From an uncultured Lachnospiraceae bacterium (lineage in GTDB: Bacteria > Bacillota > Clostridia > Lachnospirales > Lachnospiraceae): a stretch of 64,000 bases of DNA. This document shows, one piece after another, positions 18,530 through 27,811 of the stretch (the stretch's first letter is position 1; the number at the start of each line of letters is the position of its first letter). The notes under the pieces are model-generated. The model did not search any database and had not been told where the DNA came from. It saw only the letters and a list, made by a program, of their open reading frames with translations. The DNA is taken from positions 248,001 to 312,000 of the forward strand of contig CAJUCN010000001.1 of NCBI GenBank assembly GCA_910585005.1, given 5' to 3'. The position numbers and the translations under genes are program-made.

Positions 18530-19561
18530 CTATCTTTTTCGGTAGTACACGATCATTGCCATCCTTAACAAACTGACCGTAACGTGATTCGGATGGCGCA
18601 AAACCAAATACAATAATCGATTAGATTTTTCTTCCACATGGATTGTAACACTTTTTACCGTCTTTCGTACCGCTTCCGTCCTACAGATTTCCAAGATATT
18701 CCTTCGGTATCCTTTCGGGTTTCCCCTTGCCTCATTTTTTAGTACCAAAAGCAGCAGATGCAGATATTCCTTCTGCGCCCTTTCCCGCATTTCCCGGCGC
18801 CGGATACCTGAAAATTTATCATCAATAATCTGATCGATGATCCCCTTTAAAAGCTCTATATTTTCAAACAGCCTTTGGTCGTATTTATGGATCATAGATT
18901 CCCGCACATACAGATAGTGATAATAGGCCTTATGATCCATGATCACCAACCGCCTGCAATCAATAAGCGCGGGCAGCATAATGGTGGTATCCTCCCCCGT
19001 CCGGATCCGTGGGTCGCTATATTTGCAGTTGTCCTGAACCAGCCTGCGTGAAATTAGTTTCATGCACCTGGACATACACACATACCGTCTCTCTTCCCCC
19101 AGGATCTTGGGGATCGTCTTTTCCAGTTCCTTCCCTTCATAAATCCCTGGTTCTAACCTCTGCCAGACAAATTGGCTGCTCCCGTCATCTCTTTCTATCA
19201 CATAATCACTGGATATGATCTCCTGGTCGCTTCCTGTCAAAAAGGCTGCCATCCCTGACACCATGTCGGGATCCACCCAGTCATCACTATCCACAAAACA
19301 AAAATACTCTCCCGTTCCCGTTTCCACTCCCGCCTTCCAGGCAGAAACCAGGCCGCCGTTTTCCTTATGCACTACTTTGATCCTTGGATCCGTGTTTCCT
19401 AATTCGTCACACAGATCCCCGCTTCCATCCGTTGAGCCATCGTCTACCAGGATCACTTCCAAATCATCATAGTTTTGTCCTGTCAGTGACCCTACGCACC
19501 GCTTCAAATATGCTTTTGCATTAAAAACCGGCACAATCATACTGATTTTATAGTTTCTCAT
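18530..19561 (-). CDS. GT2-family glycosyltransferase
   Basis: 343-aa GT-A enzyme beginning MRNYKISMIVPVFNAK, with DDGSTDGSG and DSDDW for nucleotide and metal binding. The C-terminal half (about 220-343) is rich in basic and hydrophobic residues, as in membrane-associated GT2 enzymes of capsule loci. In-frame upstream starts exist (ATG 19582, TTG 19621), but they lie inside the previous GT4 gene and lack a good ribosome binding site, so 19561 was chosen because it places the first beta strand at the normal position. It overlaps the upstream GT4 by 14 nt. Confidence 0.85.
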   Translation of the reverse strand: MRNYKISMIVPVFNAKAYLKRCVGSLTGQNYDDLEVILVDDGSTDGSGDLCDELGNTDPRIKVVHKENGGLVSAWKAGVETGTGEYFCFVDSDDWVDPDMVSGMAAFLTGSDQEIISSDYVIERDDGSSQFVWQRLEPGIYEGKELEKTIPKILGEERRYVCMSRCMKLISRRLVQDNCKYSDPRIRTGEDTTIMLPALIDCRRLVIMDHKAYYHYLYVRESMIHKYDQRLFENIELLKGIIDQIIDDKFSGIRRREMRERAQKEYLHLLLLVLKNEARGNPKGYRRNILEICRTEAVRKTVKSVTIHVEEKSNRLLYLVLRHPNHVTVSLLRMAMIVYYRKR

Positions 19562-20612
19562 CAGTCCCAGATACCTTTCCATAAATTGTAAGCAGCCTTT
19601 CCACACAAGCGACCATATCAAATTCAGCTTCTACTTTCTTACGGGCATTTTCCCCTAATTTCTTACACAATCCTTCATCCCCAAGAACCTTAAAAAGCCC
19701 TTCTTCCAGCGACCCGGCATCCTTAGGCCGGACAAACACACCTGTCTCTCCTTCTATCACCATCTGTGGAATTCCCCCTGTTTCGGACGCCACCACAGCA
19801 CAGTAAGAAGCCATTGCCTCCAAGAGAGAGAGGGATTGTCCTTCAAAATAAGAGGGCAGGACGAAAACATCACACATAGCAAGATATTTCTGCTTTTCTT
19901 TTCCACTGACCCAGCCAAGCCACTTCACCGTTTCCCCATACTCCGATGCAGTTTCCTTAAGCTCCTTATCTTCCCAGATCCCGCCTAGATAGATCTGCAG
20001 ATCCGTATATTTTTCTTTCAGCGACGGTACCGACCCCAGCAGTTCCCGAATCCCCTTTTCCTTACATAATCTGCCCAAAAACAGGATTTTATGCTGTCCA
20101 TACTGCTTTTCAAAAGGCTCCGGCAGGAAAATACCGTCCGGAAAGACTATAATCTTTTCCGGATCCACCATATGTCCAAAAAATTCTTTCCATACCGGGG
20201 CAAGCACCAAAAGCACATCCCCCATATCCAGTACCCGGTTGACCTTTTTCCGTGATTTTTCACTTAATTCTTTCTCATAAAATGTTTCAAAATCCCCGCC
20301 ATGCTGATGAATCACGATTTTTTTGTGAAACCAATGTGCCGTGCGGATAAAAACAGACTTCCTATAGTAGCTGGCATCGGAAGCTACATTCACATGGACA
20401 ATCTCACTTCCGGGAAGTTTCGTGCAGAATCTCATATACGCTGCTCCAGCCTTCAATAGCTTACGGAACTTAGAACCTTCTACCATCGTCCCGATATAAG
20501 TCAAATCCACTTTTTCTGCCAGCCCTGCCTGATAAAAGTTATTTACCACCCCGGAGATTCCGCCATGCACCCCTCTGTCAGGTCCGATCATCAAAATTTT
20601 CATCTTACTCAT
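19548..20612 (-). CDS. GT4-family glycosyltransferase
   Basis: GT-B enzyme of 354 aa. MKILMIGPDRGVHGGISGVV gives the N-terminal glycine loop; KILFLGRLCKEKGI and the YFEGQSLSLLEAMASY (EX7E) region give the donor site. It follows the long initiating phosphoglycosyltransferase by 24 nt and is therefore a good candidate for adding the second sugar of that glycan. Three starts are possible (GTG 20627, ATG 20612, ATG 20603); 20612 has AAGG eight nt upstream. Identity of the sugar is not predictable. Confidence 0.87.
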   Translation of the reverse strand: MSKMKILMIGPDRGVHGGISGVVNNFYQAGLAEKVDLTYIGTMVEGSKFRKLLKAGAAYMRFCTKLPGSEIVHVNVASDASYYRKSVFIRTAHWFHKKIVIHQHGGDFETFYEKELSEKSRKKVNRVLDMGDVLLVLAPVWKEFFGHMVDPEKIIVFPDGIFLPEPFEKQYGQHKILFLGRLCKEKGIRELLGSVPSLKEKYTDLQIYLGGIWEDKELKETASEYGETVKWLGWVSGKEKQKYLAMCDVFVLPSYFEGQSLSLLEAMASYCAVVASETGGIPQMVIEGETGVFVRPKDAGSLEEGLFKVLGDEGLCKKLGENARKKVEAEFDMVACVERLLTIYGKVSGTDEKL

Positions 20613-20636
20613 TTCTGCAACCTTCACACAACTCCC

Positions 20637-22052
20637 TTACTTAGACCCTCTCCCTGCCGTAACCACCCAAATCGTCCGAAGCAGGATCTTCATATCCAAT
20701 GTCAGAGACCAGCCGTCAATGTATTCTAAATCGTATTTTACCACGTCGTCAAAATTATCGATCTCACTTCTGCCGCTTACCTGCCATAATCCGGTCAACC
20801 CTGGCGTCATACTGATGCGCCTTCTATAATACTGGTTATATTTTTCAAATTCATCCGCAGTGGGAGGGCGCGTCCCCACAAGACTCATATCGCCTTTTAA
20901 CACATTATAAAACTGCGGCAGCTCATCAATGCTGGTCTTTCGGATAAACTTTCCCACCTTCGTGATCCGGGGATCATTTTCCATCTTAAACATCAGACCA
21001 TGCACTTCATTCTGGCTCTCCAGCTCTTTCTTACGCTCCTCTGCATCTATATACATGGATCTGAACTTATAGATCTTAAACCGCCTTCCATTCCTTCCTA
21101 TCCGGATCTGGGAAAACAGTACCGGGCCTTTTGAATCCAGCTTGATCGCCAACGCAACAAACGGAAAAAAAAGCACTGTGATCAACATTCCCACCATTCC
21201 TCCGGCAATATCCATCACCCGCTTGATCAAAAGACGCTTATAGCTGCTTTGGAACCGGGTGTAAGTAATCACAGAATAATCACCAAAATTATCCATTTTC
21301 CCCCGGCCATTTCCCAATCCCGGAACTTCCAGACAGTAATGACAATCCACTCCCATCTGGTCAAACCCATTTAGCAAATCTCTGACCTGTCCCTGCTTTA
21401 ATTCCGGCGCATAGACAAAAACCTCATCAAGAGCCATCAAGGTTACGTCTTCCAAAAAGTTGTCCCCGATCTGTAAAAGGGGGATTCCCGCTATTTCTTC
21501 CCCTTCTTTGCCACAATCCCCCAGGCAGGCGATCCCCACCAGTTGATAATTGATCTCCAGGTTGTTCTTCAATTGGCCTATCACTCCAACGGCCATATCC
21601 CTCTGCGTGATCACCAGCACTTTGATCCTGGAAAGATCCGACTGGTAATGAAGACGCATTACCTGCTTAGCCAGTACATGCACGGACAGCGTCATAAATA
21701 CATTTAGCACCATAAATAATCCCATGACAAAACGGGAAAAAGGTTCCGCCCACTGTAAGAAGTACATAATGACCTGAACCACCAAAAGCATGATAATATG
21801 ATACTGGATGATGGCTTTTAATTCCTTCCCTATGCTGCGTTTAAGGAAGTTCCTGTTCCAGTCTAAAAAAAAGGTGTAAATCGTACAAAACAATAAGAAA
21901 AGAAGACACACCTGGAAGTGTATCGCTTTATCGCCCATATCCTTAAAATTTCCAAAGCGCAGGTAGGTTGCAAGAATAAAGGAAACGCCGATGGTCACCA
22001 AATCCGCAAACCACAACCCATAAACTTCTATGATCTTATTCTTTTGGTTCAT
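20637..22052 (-). CDS. Undecaprenyl-phosphate sugar phosphotransferase (WbaP/WcaJ type)
   Basis: 471 aa. Four to five N-terminal helices (about 10-130), then a CoA-binding-like Rossmann module (about 140-250), a re-entrant helix (about 275-305) and the C-terminal catalytic domain. That domain has KFRSMYIDAEE, the acidic SIDELPQFYN dyad and GTRPPTADEF. Polytopic enzymes of this kind move a sugar phosphate from a UDP-sugar to undecaprenyl phosphate and start repeat-unit synthesis. It overlaps the GT17-like gene by ATGA and has GGGAG six nt before the start. It is one of two initiating enzymes here; the other is the short PglC-like one at 47311-47937. Confidence 0.94.
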   Translation of the reverse strand: MNQKNKIIEVYGLWFADLVTIGVSFILATYLRFGNFKDMGDKAIHFQVCLLFLLFCTIYTFFLDWNRNFLKRSIGKELKAIIQYHIIMLLVVQVIMYFLQWAEPFSRFVMGLFMVLNVFMTLSVHVLAKQVMRLHYQSDLSRIKVLVITQRDMAVGVIGQLKNNLEINYQLVGIACLGDCGKEGEEIAGIPLLQIGDNFLEDVTLMALDEVFVYAPELKQGQVRDLLNGFDQMGVDCHYCLEVPGLGNGRGKMDNFGDYSVITYTRFQSSYKRLLIKRVMDIAGGMVGMLITVLFFPFVALAIKLDSKGPVLFSQIRIGRNGRRFKIYKFRSMYIDAEERKKELESQNEVHGLMFKMENDPRITKVGKFIRKTSIDELPQFYNVLKGDMSLVGTRPPTADEFEKYNQYYRRRISMTPGLTGLWQVSGRSEIDNFDDVVKYDLEYIDGWSLTLDMKILLRTIWVVTAGRGSK

Positions 22053-22993
22053 ACATCACTCCCGGCAAAGCGCCTGACCCTTCTTACTGCCTTTCTAAAA
22101 AAACGTTTGACCATCATAGAAATACGGGCAGCTGCCTGCCTGCCCCGGCTAATTGGCGGCATCACCAGATACTGGTACTCCTCCAGATGGGCAAGAAGAT
22201 ATTCCGGGTAACTTCCATCGATCTCCACTCTCTGAAACTGTGCGTCCCTGCCAAACATGTCCTGCCCTAACAAGAGACGGTCCTTTGCCTCTGCAAGGGT
22301 ATCCTGATCGTTATACTCCTGGTGGGCTGCAGCCACCACCTTTTCTCCAATCCGTTTGGAAACATCCTTTTCCCTGCTGCTTCCCATATATCCGAAATGC
22401 CAGCCCCCATCCGGCACCCTCACTGCCCCGGAATCGGTAACACATGCTTCCCGAAGCTGGATGATCCCTTCCTTTGGAATACTCTTTTTACTAAAAACCT
22501 TCGTCCCCAGCCACATCTTTCTATGGACACCGGGAAATTCCCCCGTGACCGATAAGAGCTTTCCCGACATTTCTTCCATATTTAAATAGCAATAAAACAT
22601 CCGCTGGGCCAGATGGTAAACTTTACCGGAATCAAAATGATCAATGATCTCTTTTAACACCTTAGGATTGGGGATCTCGTCTGCATCGCTTAAAATAATC
22701 ACATCCTCGTCAGAGGCGTTTTTAAGCCCCCTCTCCAAAGCGTTTTTTTGAAATTTATCCCTCTCATGAGTGGTCATCTGCACCGGAGAATTGTCCACCA
22801 CAATATACTCAATCTTGGGAAGGAATTCTTCAAAAAGCTCTTTATTTTTTGCAAAACACAGCTCCTTTGGCTCCCCGGAAAAGGTCACGGTAGCCTCCTC
22901 AATAATAAACTTGTCCACCAATGGATCAAGAATATGAAGCCTTAAATTTAAAATGTCCAGTTCATTAAAAAAGGGAATGCAGTCGTATACCAT
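22049..22993 (-). CDS. GT17-family glycosyltransferase (N-acetylglucosaminyltransferase-like)
   Basis: 314 aa. MVYDCIPFFNELDILNLRL at the N-terminus, EATVTFSG, and SDADEIPNP around residue 100 match the GT17 family (eukaryotic MGAT3-like, PF04724), of which bacterial members are found in surface-glycan loci. A basic C-terminal tail (about 285-314) could lie on the membrane. The ATG at 22993 was chosen over a TTG at 23014 because AAGGA is seven nt upstream and family members begin at this point. It overlaps the initiating phosphotransferase gene. The product linkage is unknown. Confidence 0.83.
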   Translation of the reverse strand: MVYDCIPFFNELDILNLRLHILDPLVDKFIIEEATVTFSGEPKELCFAKNKELFEEFLPKIEYIVVDNSPVQMTTHERDKFQKNALERGLKNASDEDVIILSDADEIPNPKVLKEIIDHFDSGKVYHLAQRMFYCYLNMEEMSGKLLSVTGEFPGVHRKMWLGTKVFSKKSIPKEGIIQLREACVTDSGAVRVPDGGWHFGYMGSSREKDVSKRIGEKVVAAAHQEYNDQDTLAEAKDRLLLGQDMFGRDAQFQRVEIDGSYPEYLLAHLEEYQYLVMPPISRGRQAAARISMMVKRFFRKAVRRVRRFAGSDV

Positions 22994-23044
22994 TTTTCTT
23001 TCCTTTTCGCACAAAATTCTTTCGATACCCTTTACAAAGCTTCT

Positions 23045-23803
23045 TTATTTCCGAAAGCGTCTCCAAAACAAAAGCGGCCTTACGCTGTCTTTAAACTTCC
23101 GCCATCTTTTTCTCCAGGGGTTTTCAAAATAAGGATATCCGGCATTTTTCCCCCTCCATTTATGAAAGGTAAAAGGATTTTCCACATCTTCTATCTCCGG
23201 CACCGGATGTTCATGTCCAAAATACTTTGCCACTTCCACGGGCGCAATCTTCATGCCTGCCTCTTCGATCTTGTGTTTATTTCTGCAGCACAAAAAAATG
23301 TCCTCATTATAGAAGCCTTCCTCATCCTTTTCCCATACCAGGTCTGCTTCCCGTGGAAAACAAAGCAGGCGCTTGCTTCTCAAAGATACGCTGTTCCCCA
23401 CCCGGCACAAATTTCCGTAAATATCATGGTAGCTGTGCACCGTCCCCGGCTTTGGAATGGGCCAGGGCGCCCCAATATAGTCATACTGAAGAAATTCATC
23501 CCGCCAGCTTTCCGGGTGGATCACAAATCCATCCGCATGGACCAGGAGTACATAGTCCGTATCAATATAATCTGTCAGTTCATAGACCATCTTGTAATTA
23601 AAGCAGTCAATATCTGTCAGTTTAGAGGTATGCTTATAGGTGATTTTCTTGGAAAGCCCAAATGGTTTTTTGTGAGTGATCAGCGCCACTTCCCCAAACT
23701 CAATCCCCTGCATACTGTATTCCAGCGCTTTGACCGTCTCATATATTTTCACGCTGCTCATGGCCGCCAGCGTGACATTCGGGAGCTTTAGTTTTTCTTC
23801 CAT
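23045..23803 (-). CDS. DUF5672-family putative glycosyltransferase
   Basis: 252 aa, cytoplasmic, with a very basic C-terminus. The centre carries YVLLVHADGFVIHP, then YDYIGAPWP, CRVGNSVSLRS and FYNEDIFLC, the conserved core of DUF5672. The family is regarded as GT-A-like; HADG and NED are likely metal and substrate residues. It overlaps the preceding GT11-like gene by 16 nt and precedes a GT17. Together these three genes form a run of families also found in eukaryotes and giant viruses. No biochemical function is established. Confidence 0.78.
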   Translation of the reverse strand: MEEKLKLPNVTLAAMSSVKIYETVKALEYSMQGIEFGEVALITHKKPFGLSKKITYKHTSKLTDIDCFNYKMVYELTDYIDTDYVLLVHADGFVIHPESWRDEFLQYDYIGAPWPIPKPGTVHSYHDIYGNLCRVGNSVSLRSKRLLCFPREADLVWEKDEEGFYNEDIFLCCRNKHKIEEAGMKIAPVEVAKYFGHEHPVPEIEDVENPFTFHKWRGKNAGYPYFENPWRKRWRKFKDSVRPLLFWRRFRK

Positions 23804-24822
23804 AATAATCTGACCTTCCTTTTTGCTCCACGCACCAGTCTAATGAAATGATACCACTCGTACCTGCAACGGCTTTTGGTCCAATACCACCACTTTACTG
23901 CCCCTTCCGGCTTTTCATTTAATCGGCGGTATAAGGGAGAACGATCCTTATATTTCTCCAATTCGGCAACACATTCCTCATAAGAAAAAATCTTTCCGTG
24001 CCTGTCCTGATAATGCCATCCCTCATAAATATTTTGTTCCGACGCCCAATACCCATTCGACACATTATGTCTGGCCCAATACTTTGGCGCCAGGATATAC
24101 CTTACCGTGGTACTGGTAAAGGCAGGAAAATAGGCAAAAGAGGAATTGGAAAGCAAGAGATACTTTGCATTTTTGATAATGGAATAGTCCTTTGCCAAGT
24201 CAAAATTAAACGCAGGGATCCCTGGCAGAATACGGCTGGCCTCCTTCACGTCATTGGTAATGATCATGAATCTCATATTGGGATTGATCTTCTTCATATT
24301 TTTCATACCATCAACCCAATACTTCTTGCGAAGATATAACTCCGGATTATCCAAATAATCGCTGCAACGCAAATGAAGAATACATAAGTTATCATCACTG
24401 TATTCTTTGCAGTCGTATTCCTCTTTCACCTTCAGCCATTGACAAATCTCCTCTTTATGAGCAATATAATATGCTTGAGCCTGCATATTTCCGTAAAGCA
24501 GCGTGCCGTCCTTGGGATGAAGGAGTGCATCATCCACTCCCGTCACATAACAGCCATGGGTCAGGTCGTGACGTGAATTTCCCAGGTAAATTCTGTCTTC
24601 CTTTTCATAATATGTCTCTTGATAATCCTCTTTCACAGAAGGGATCCCATAATCCAGATCCATGAAGTACATCCCACAACTGCTATGCATGTTATTGGCA
24701 ACGGTTTCACTTCCTAAGATACTAAAAGGAAACCCATTATCCATCGCAATACACCTTGTGGTCACATAACAAAATAGTTGATTCCCCAACCCTTGCCCTT
24801 TTAATAGTTCTGTCCCTATCAT
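23788..24822 (-). CDS. Divergent GT11-like glycosyltransferase
   Basis: 344 aa. The GT11 opening motif is present as GQGLGNQLF (9-17). The usual HxRRGDY is replaced by HLRCSDY (150-156), and LLLSNSSFAYFPAF corresponds to the SNSSFSWW region. It is therefore a fucosyltransferase-superfamily member with altered nucleotide-contacting residues, and it may use a donor other than GDP-fucose. GGGGA precedes the ATG by six nt. It follows the second ABC flippase by 53 nt; I see nothing in that gap. Confidence 0.75.
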   Translation of the reverse strand: MIGTELLKGQGLGNQLFCYVTTRCIAMDNGFPFSILGSETVANNMHSSCGMYFMDLDYGIPSVKEDYQETYYEKEDRIYLGNSRHDLTHGCYVTGVDDALLHPKDGTLLYGNMQAQAYYIAHKEEICQWLKVKEEYDCKEYSDDNLCILHLRCSDYLDNPELYLRKKYWVDGMKNMKKINPNMRFMIITNDVKEASRILPGIPAFNFDLAKDYSIIKNAKYLLLSNSSFAYFPAFTSTTVRYILAPKYWARHNVSNGYWASEQNIYEGWHYQDRHGKIFSYEECVAELEKYKDRSPLYRRLNEKPEGAVKWWYWTKSRCRYEWYHFIRLVRGAKRKVRLLWKKN

Positions 24823-24875
24823 AAAAATTCCCCGTTCTTATCTTTCTTTTCATGCCCCTTCCCGAAAAGTGGCCG

Positions 24876-26639
24876 CTATAAAGTAGTCTCTACCAACTTC
24901 CTGTCTTCGACTTTATAGATCATATCGCATTTTTCAATGGTATTTAACCGATGGGCGATGATGATCATCGTCTTCTTCCCATGAAAGCTATTGACCGCAT
25001 CCATCACCGCTGCTTCCGTGTCGTTATCGAGAGCGGAAGTAGCCTCATCAAACACCAGGATCTCCGGATCATGGTAAAGCGCCCTGGCAATGCCAATCCT
25101 CTGGCGCTGTCCGCCGGATAGCCTAACCCCTCTGTCACCTATGGTGGTATCAAGTCCCTGAGGCAGTTCCTCCACAAATTCCTTTAACTGGGCTTCCTCA
25201 AGCACTTCCCAGATTCTCTTCTCGTCAATCTTGTCATGATCTATACCAAAAGCAATATTGTCCCTGATAGACTCATCGATCAGATAAATCGATTGAGGGA
25301 TATAACCGACCTGGGCCAGCCAGGATTCATAATTTCTAAAAATGTCAACGCCATCACAAGTAATCTCACCTGTCTGGGCATGCAAAAGCCCAAGCAAAAT
25401 ATCCACAATGGTAGATTTCCCTGCCCCGGATGATCCGATGATCCCTACCGACTTCCCCCTTGGCACCACCATATGCGCATCCGTAAAGATATCTTTATCC
25501 GAATCAGGATAATGGAATGAAATGTGATTTAATTCGATCTGCCTCTCCAGCTTTAACTTTTCCTTCTGGGAATTTGCCCTGCGCTCCGCCAGCATAGCGT
25601 CTGTCTTCATCCCTTCCTGTAAATTCTCATACACAAAGTCAAGGCTGGGTTGGGTGTAAGAAATCTGGGTGATATAGGTATTGATCCGGTTTACGCTGGG
25701 CAGCACCCTCATCGCAGCCACACCAAATGCCGCCACCGTAGATACCAAAAGAGACATGTCCCCGCCTCCCTGAATAAATAACATAAGGAATCCAAGGACT
25801 CCTACAATAAATACGGTTTCGATCAAAAGCCTGGGGATATTGTTCATCACCGCATAAGTAGTTGCCACATTCGCCCCTATTTTTCCGCTTTCATAATAAT
25901 TGCGGACAAAAAATTCCTCCCGGTTTAGTACTTTCACGTCCTTCAACCCATAAATCGCCTGTATCCTCCACTTGGCAATCCTGGACTGTATTGACTGGTT
26001 TTTACTTCCGATCTTGTTGAGCCGGGGCTTGAACACCTTAATAATCAACAAGGTCATCACTCCAAAGATCGCCATAATAAACAGCGTCATTGCAGCATCC
26101 ATGATCAGCAGCATCACAAAGATCAAAAAAGATACCACCACCTCGGAAGCAAGCTGGATTACAGACAGCATCAGCGTAAAGGTATGGGGGATATCACTAT
26201 CCGTAATGCGGAACACCGTTGGAATATCCGCGCCCAGGTATTCTTCATAAGGGCGGTTTAAAAACTCCGCCATCACCCGGCTGATCATCCGGTTCCTGTT
26301 TTGATCAATAAATGCATTTTGTTTATAGGTCAAAAATAAAATATACAGATTCTTCACAACATAAACGGCCATCAACGCCAACAATAGCGCCATCGTAATC
26401 TGTCCTACATCCTGAATATGAAAAAAACTGCATATTTTTTGCAAAAAATCATACTTTTGAATATATTCCATCAATACATCCGGTTCGATCAACACCATTA
26501 CCACCGGCATCATTGCACCCACGCCCAATGTTTCCAGGAATCCGCCAAGAAAGATCATCACTCCCAGCACAAGTAGCTGCACCTTCTGCTTCCTGTCAAA
26601 AATATACCGGATCTTTTGAATCATACTAATATTATCCAT
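24876..26639 (-). CDS. PglK-like ABC flippase for lipid-linked oligosaccharide
   Basis: 587 aa: six-helix permease domain (about 1-330) and C-terminal ATPase domain with GSSGAGKST (Walker A), LSGGQRQR, ILVFDEATSALD and IIAHRL. It resembles the transporters at 2797-4557 and 62873-64000 along its whole length. First gene behind the promoter at 26688-26716, so it leads a transcription unit that also contains the second initiating phosphotransferase. A GTG at 26651 is in frame; the ATG at 26639 was preferred because AGGAG precedes it. The flipped substrate is inferred from context. Confidence 0.93.
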   Translation of the reverse strand: MDNISMIQKIRYIFDRKQKVQLLVLGVMIFLGGFLETLGVGAMMPVVMVLIEPDVLMEYIQKYDFLQKICSFFHIQDVGQITMALLLALMAVYVVKNLYILFLTYKQNAFIDQNRNRMISRVMAEFLNRPYEEYLGADIPTVFRITDSDIPHTFTLMLSVIQLASEVVVSFLIFVMLLIMDAAMTLFIMAIFGVMTLLIIKVFKPRLNKIGSKNQSIQSRIAKWRIQAIYGLKDVKVLNREEFFVRNYYESGKIGANVATTYAVMNNIPRLLIETVFIVGVLGFLMLFIQGGGDMSLLVSTVAAFGVAAMRVLPSVNRINTYITQISYTQPSLDFVYENLQEGMKTDAMLAERRANSQKEKLKLERQIELNHISFHYPDSDKDIFTDAHMVVPRGKSVGIIGSSGAGKSTIVDILLGLLHAQTGEITCDGVDIFRNYESWLAQVGYIPQSIYLIDESIRDNIAFGIDHDKIDEKRIWEVLEEAQLKEFVEELPQGLDTTIGDRGVRLSGGQRQRIGIARALYHDPEILVFDEATSALDNDTEAAVMDAVNSFHGKKTMIIIAHRLNTIEKCDMIYKVEDRKLVETTL

Positions 26640-26779
26640 CTTTCTCCTCACGAAAGCTATTTTACTTTTCTAATACTTGTGTACATAATTATAGAAATTG
26701 TACCATAGATTTCCAAGGTAAGCAAACTTTTCGTATGGCAGTTCAGCCGGGCCGCCAATCTCCCTCCCCCACAAGCCGG
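26640..26779 (-). other. Intergenic region with promoter, no gene
   Basis: At 140 nt, one of the largest gaps in the window. It holds the promoter described at 26688-26716 and a roughly 40-nt leader. A G/C-rich stretch (26740-26779) follows the upstream GT2 stop, but no stable hairpin with a T-run is visible, so termination of the upstream unit is not evident. Confidence 0.6.
26688..26716 (-). promoter_or_regulatory. Sigma-A-type promoter for flippase-led unit
   Basis: On the minus strand TTGGAA (26716-26711) and TATAAT (26693-26688) are separated by exactly 17 nt. The -10 is perfect and the -35 matches 4 of 6. A second, overlapping extended -10 (TATGGTACAAT) lies a few bases upstream. Transcription would begin near 26681, about 40 nt before the ABC flippase ATG. 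Confidence 0.75.
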
Positions 26780-27787
26780 TTAGTTCTGCCGCAGCGGAAT
26801 CACAAACTTATCATACAGCTTTACCATCATATAATACCCGGAAGGAGTCATAAGCGCCAGCCTCATCCGCACCTTATCCCCTATGGGAATAAAATCATTC
26901 CCATAGATCCGCTTTACTTCACTCTTTTCCTCTCTTAATCCTTCTGCCAGCTGTCTTGCCGCCTTCCCCATTTTTCTGTTCCGAAAATCCACATAATAGT
27001 CCAAAAGCCGCCTGTAAAAACGGTAGGCCGCTCTCTTAGCAAGCTCCTGTTCCCCCAGGCCATACAAATAACCGATCTGTTCCTTCCAAAACGGGATCTC
27101 ATCCCCAAACCTCCGCTCCGCCAGCCTGATATTCATAATACTGCCACTACGGTCCACCACATAGTTGTAAAAAGCTTCATCCAAAAGGACACATTTGTCT
27201 GCCCTTGTCAATGCCCATGTGGTATACATAATATCCTCCGAAGATTTCCCTTCCACAAACCGGATATCCTTTACCAGTTCCCGGCTAAATAATTTACTCC
27301 ACACGGAATTATAAACCGGATATGGCGGGTTTGCCTGAAGGTACAGCCCCATTGCCTCCTGCATCGTCAGTTCCAGCCGTTTTCCCGTAGGATGGAAATC
27401 CTGCGCCCCTTCTCCAATTTCCCTGTAATTGCACATGGCAACCTGCGCGCCAGCCTCCAGGCAGGCCCCTACCAGCGCTTCATACATATGAGGTTCCACC
27501 CAGTCGTCCCCGTCCACATAACCGATAAAATCCCCTGTCGCCACATCCAGCCCGGAATTGCGTGCCGCTGACAATCCCCCGTTCCTCCGGTGGATCACCT
27601 TCACGTTTTCGTATTCCTTCCCATATTGATCACAAACGGCCGGCGTCCCATCCGTAGACCCATCATCTACCAGAATGATCTCCAATGCCGGATAGGTCTG
27701 GGCTAACAGGCTGTCCATGCATCTATTTAAATACCCTTCAATATTGTACGCCGCCACGATCACTGAAACTAACTTTTCTCTCTCCAT
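26780..27787 (-). CDS. GT2-family glycosyltransferase
   Basis: 335-aa GT-A enzyme: VSVIVAAYNIEGYL at the start, DDGSTDGT and DGDDW (about 85-90) in the donor and metal site, RNGGLSAARN between them. The C-terminal third is basic, as in WfgS/EpsE-like enzymes. ATG 27787 was taken instead of GTG 27799, because GGGG lies six nt before it and no site precedes the GTG. It is the last gene before the third internal promoter and follows two tandem GT11 genes. Sugar specificity unknown. Confidence 0.9.
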   Translation of the reverse strand: MEREKLVSVIVAAYNIEGYLNRCMDSLLAQTYPALEIILVDDGSTDGTPAVCDQYGKEYENVKVIHRRNGGLSAARNSGLDVATGDFIGYVDGDDWVEPHMYEALVGACLEAGAQVAMCNYREIGEGAQDFHPTGKRLELTMQEAMGLYLQANPPYPVYNSVWSKLFSRELVKDIRFVEGKSSEDIMYTTWALTRADKCVLLDEAFYNYVVDRSGSIMNIRLAERRFGDEIPFWKEQIGYLYGLGEQELAKRAAYRFYRRLLDYYVDFRNRKMGKAARQLAEGLREEKSEVKRIYGNDFIPIGDKVRMRLALMTPSGYYMMVKLYDKFVIPLRQN

Positions 27788-27811
27788 CCTCTTCCCCACT
27801 CAAACCACTTC

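Noticed and set aside
23162..23791. Plus-strand open frame of 209 codons
   Set aside because: Lies antisense within the DUF5672 gene; composition is that of the complementary strand and it has no recognisable domain.
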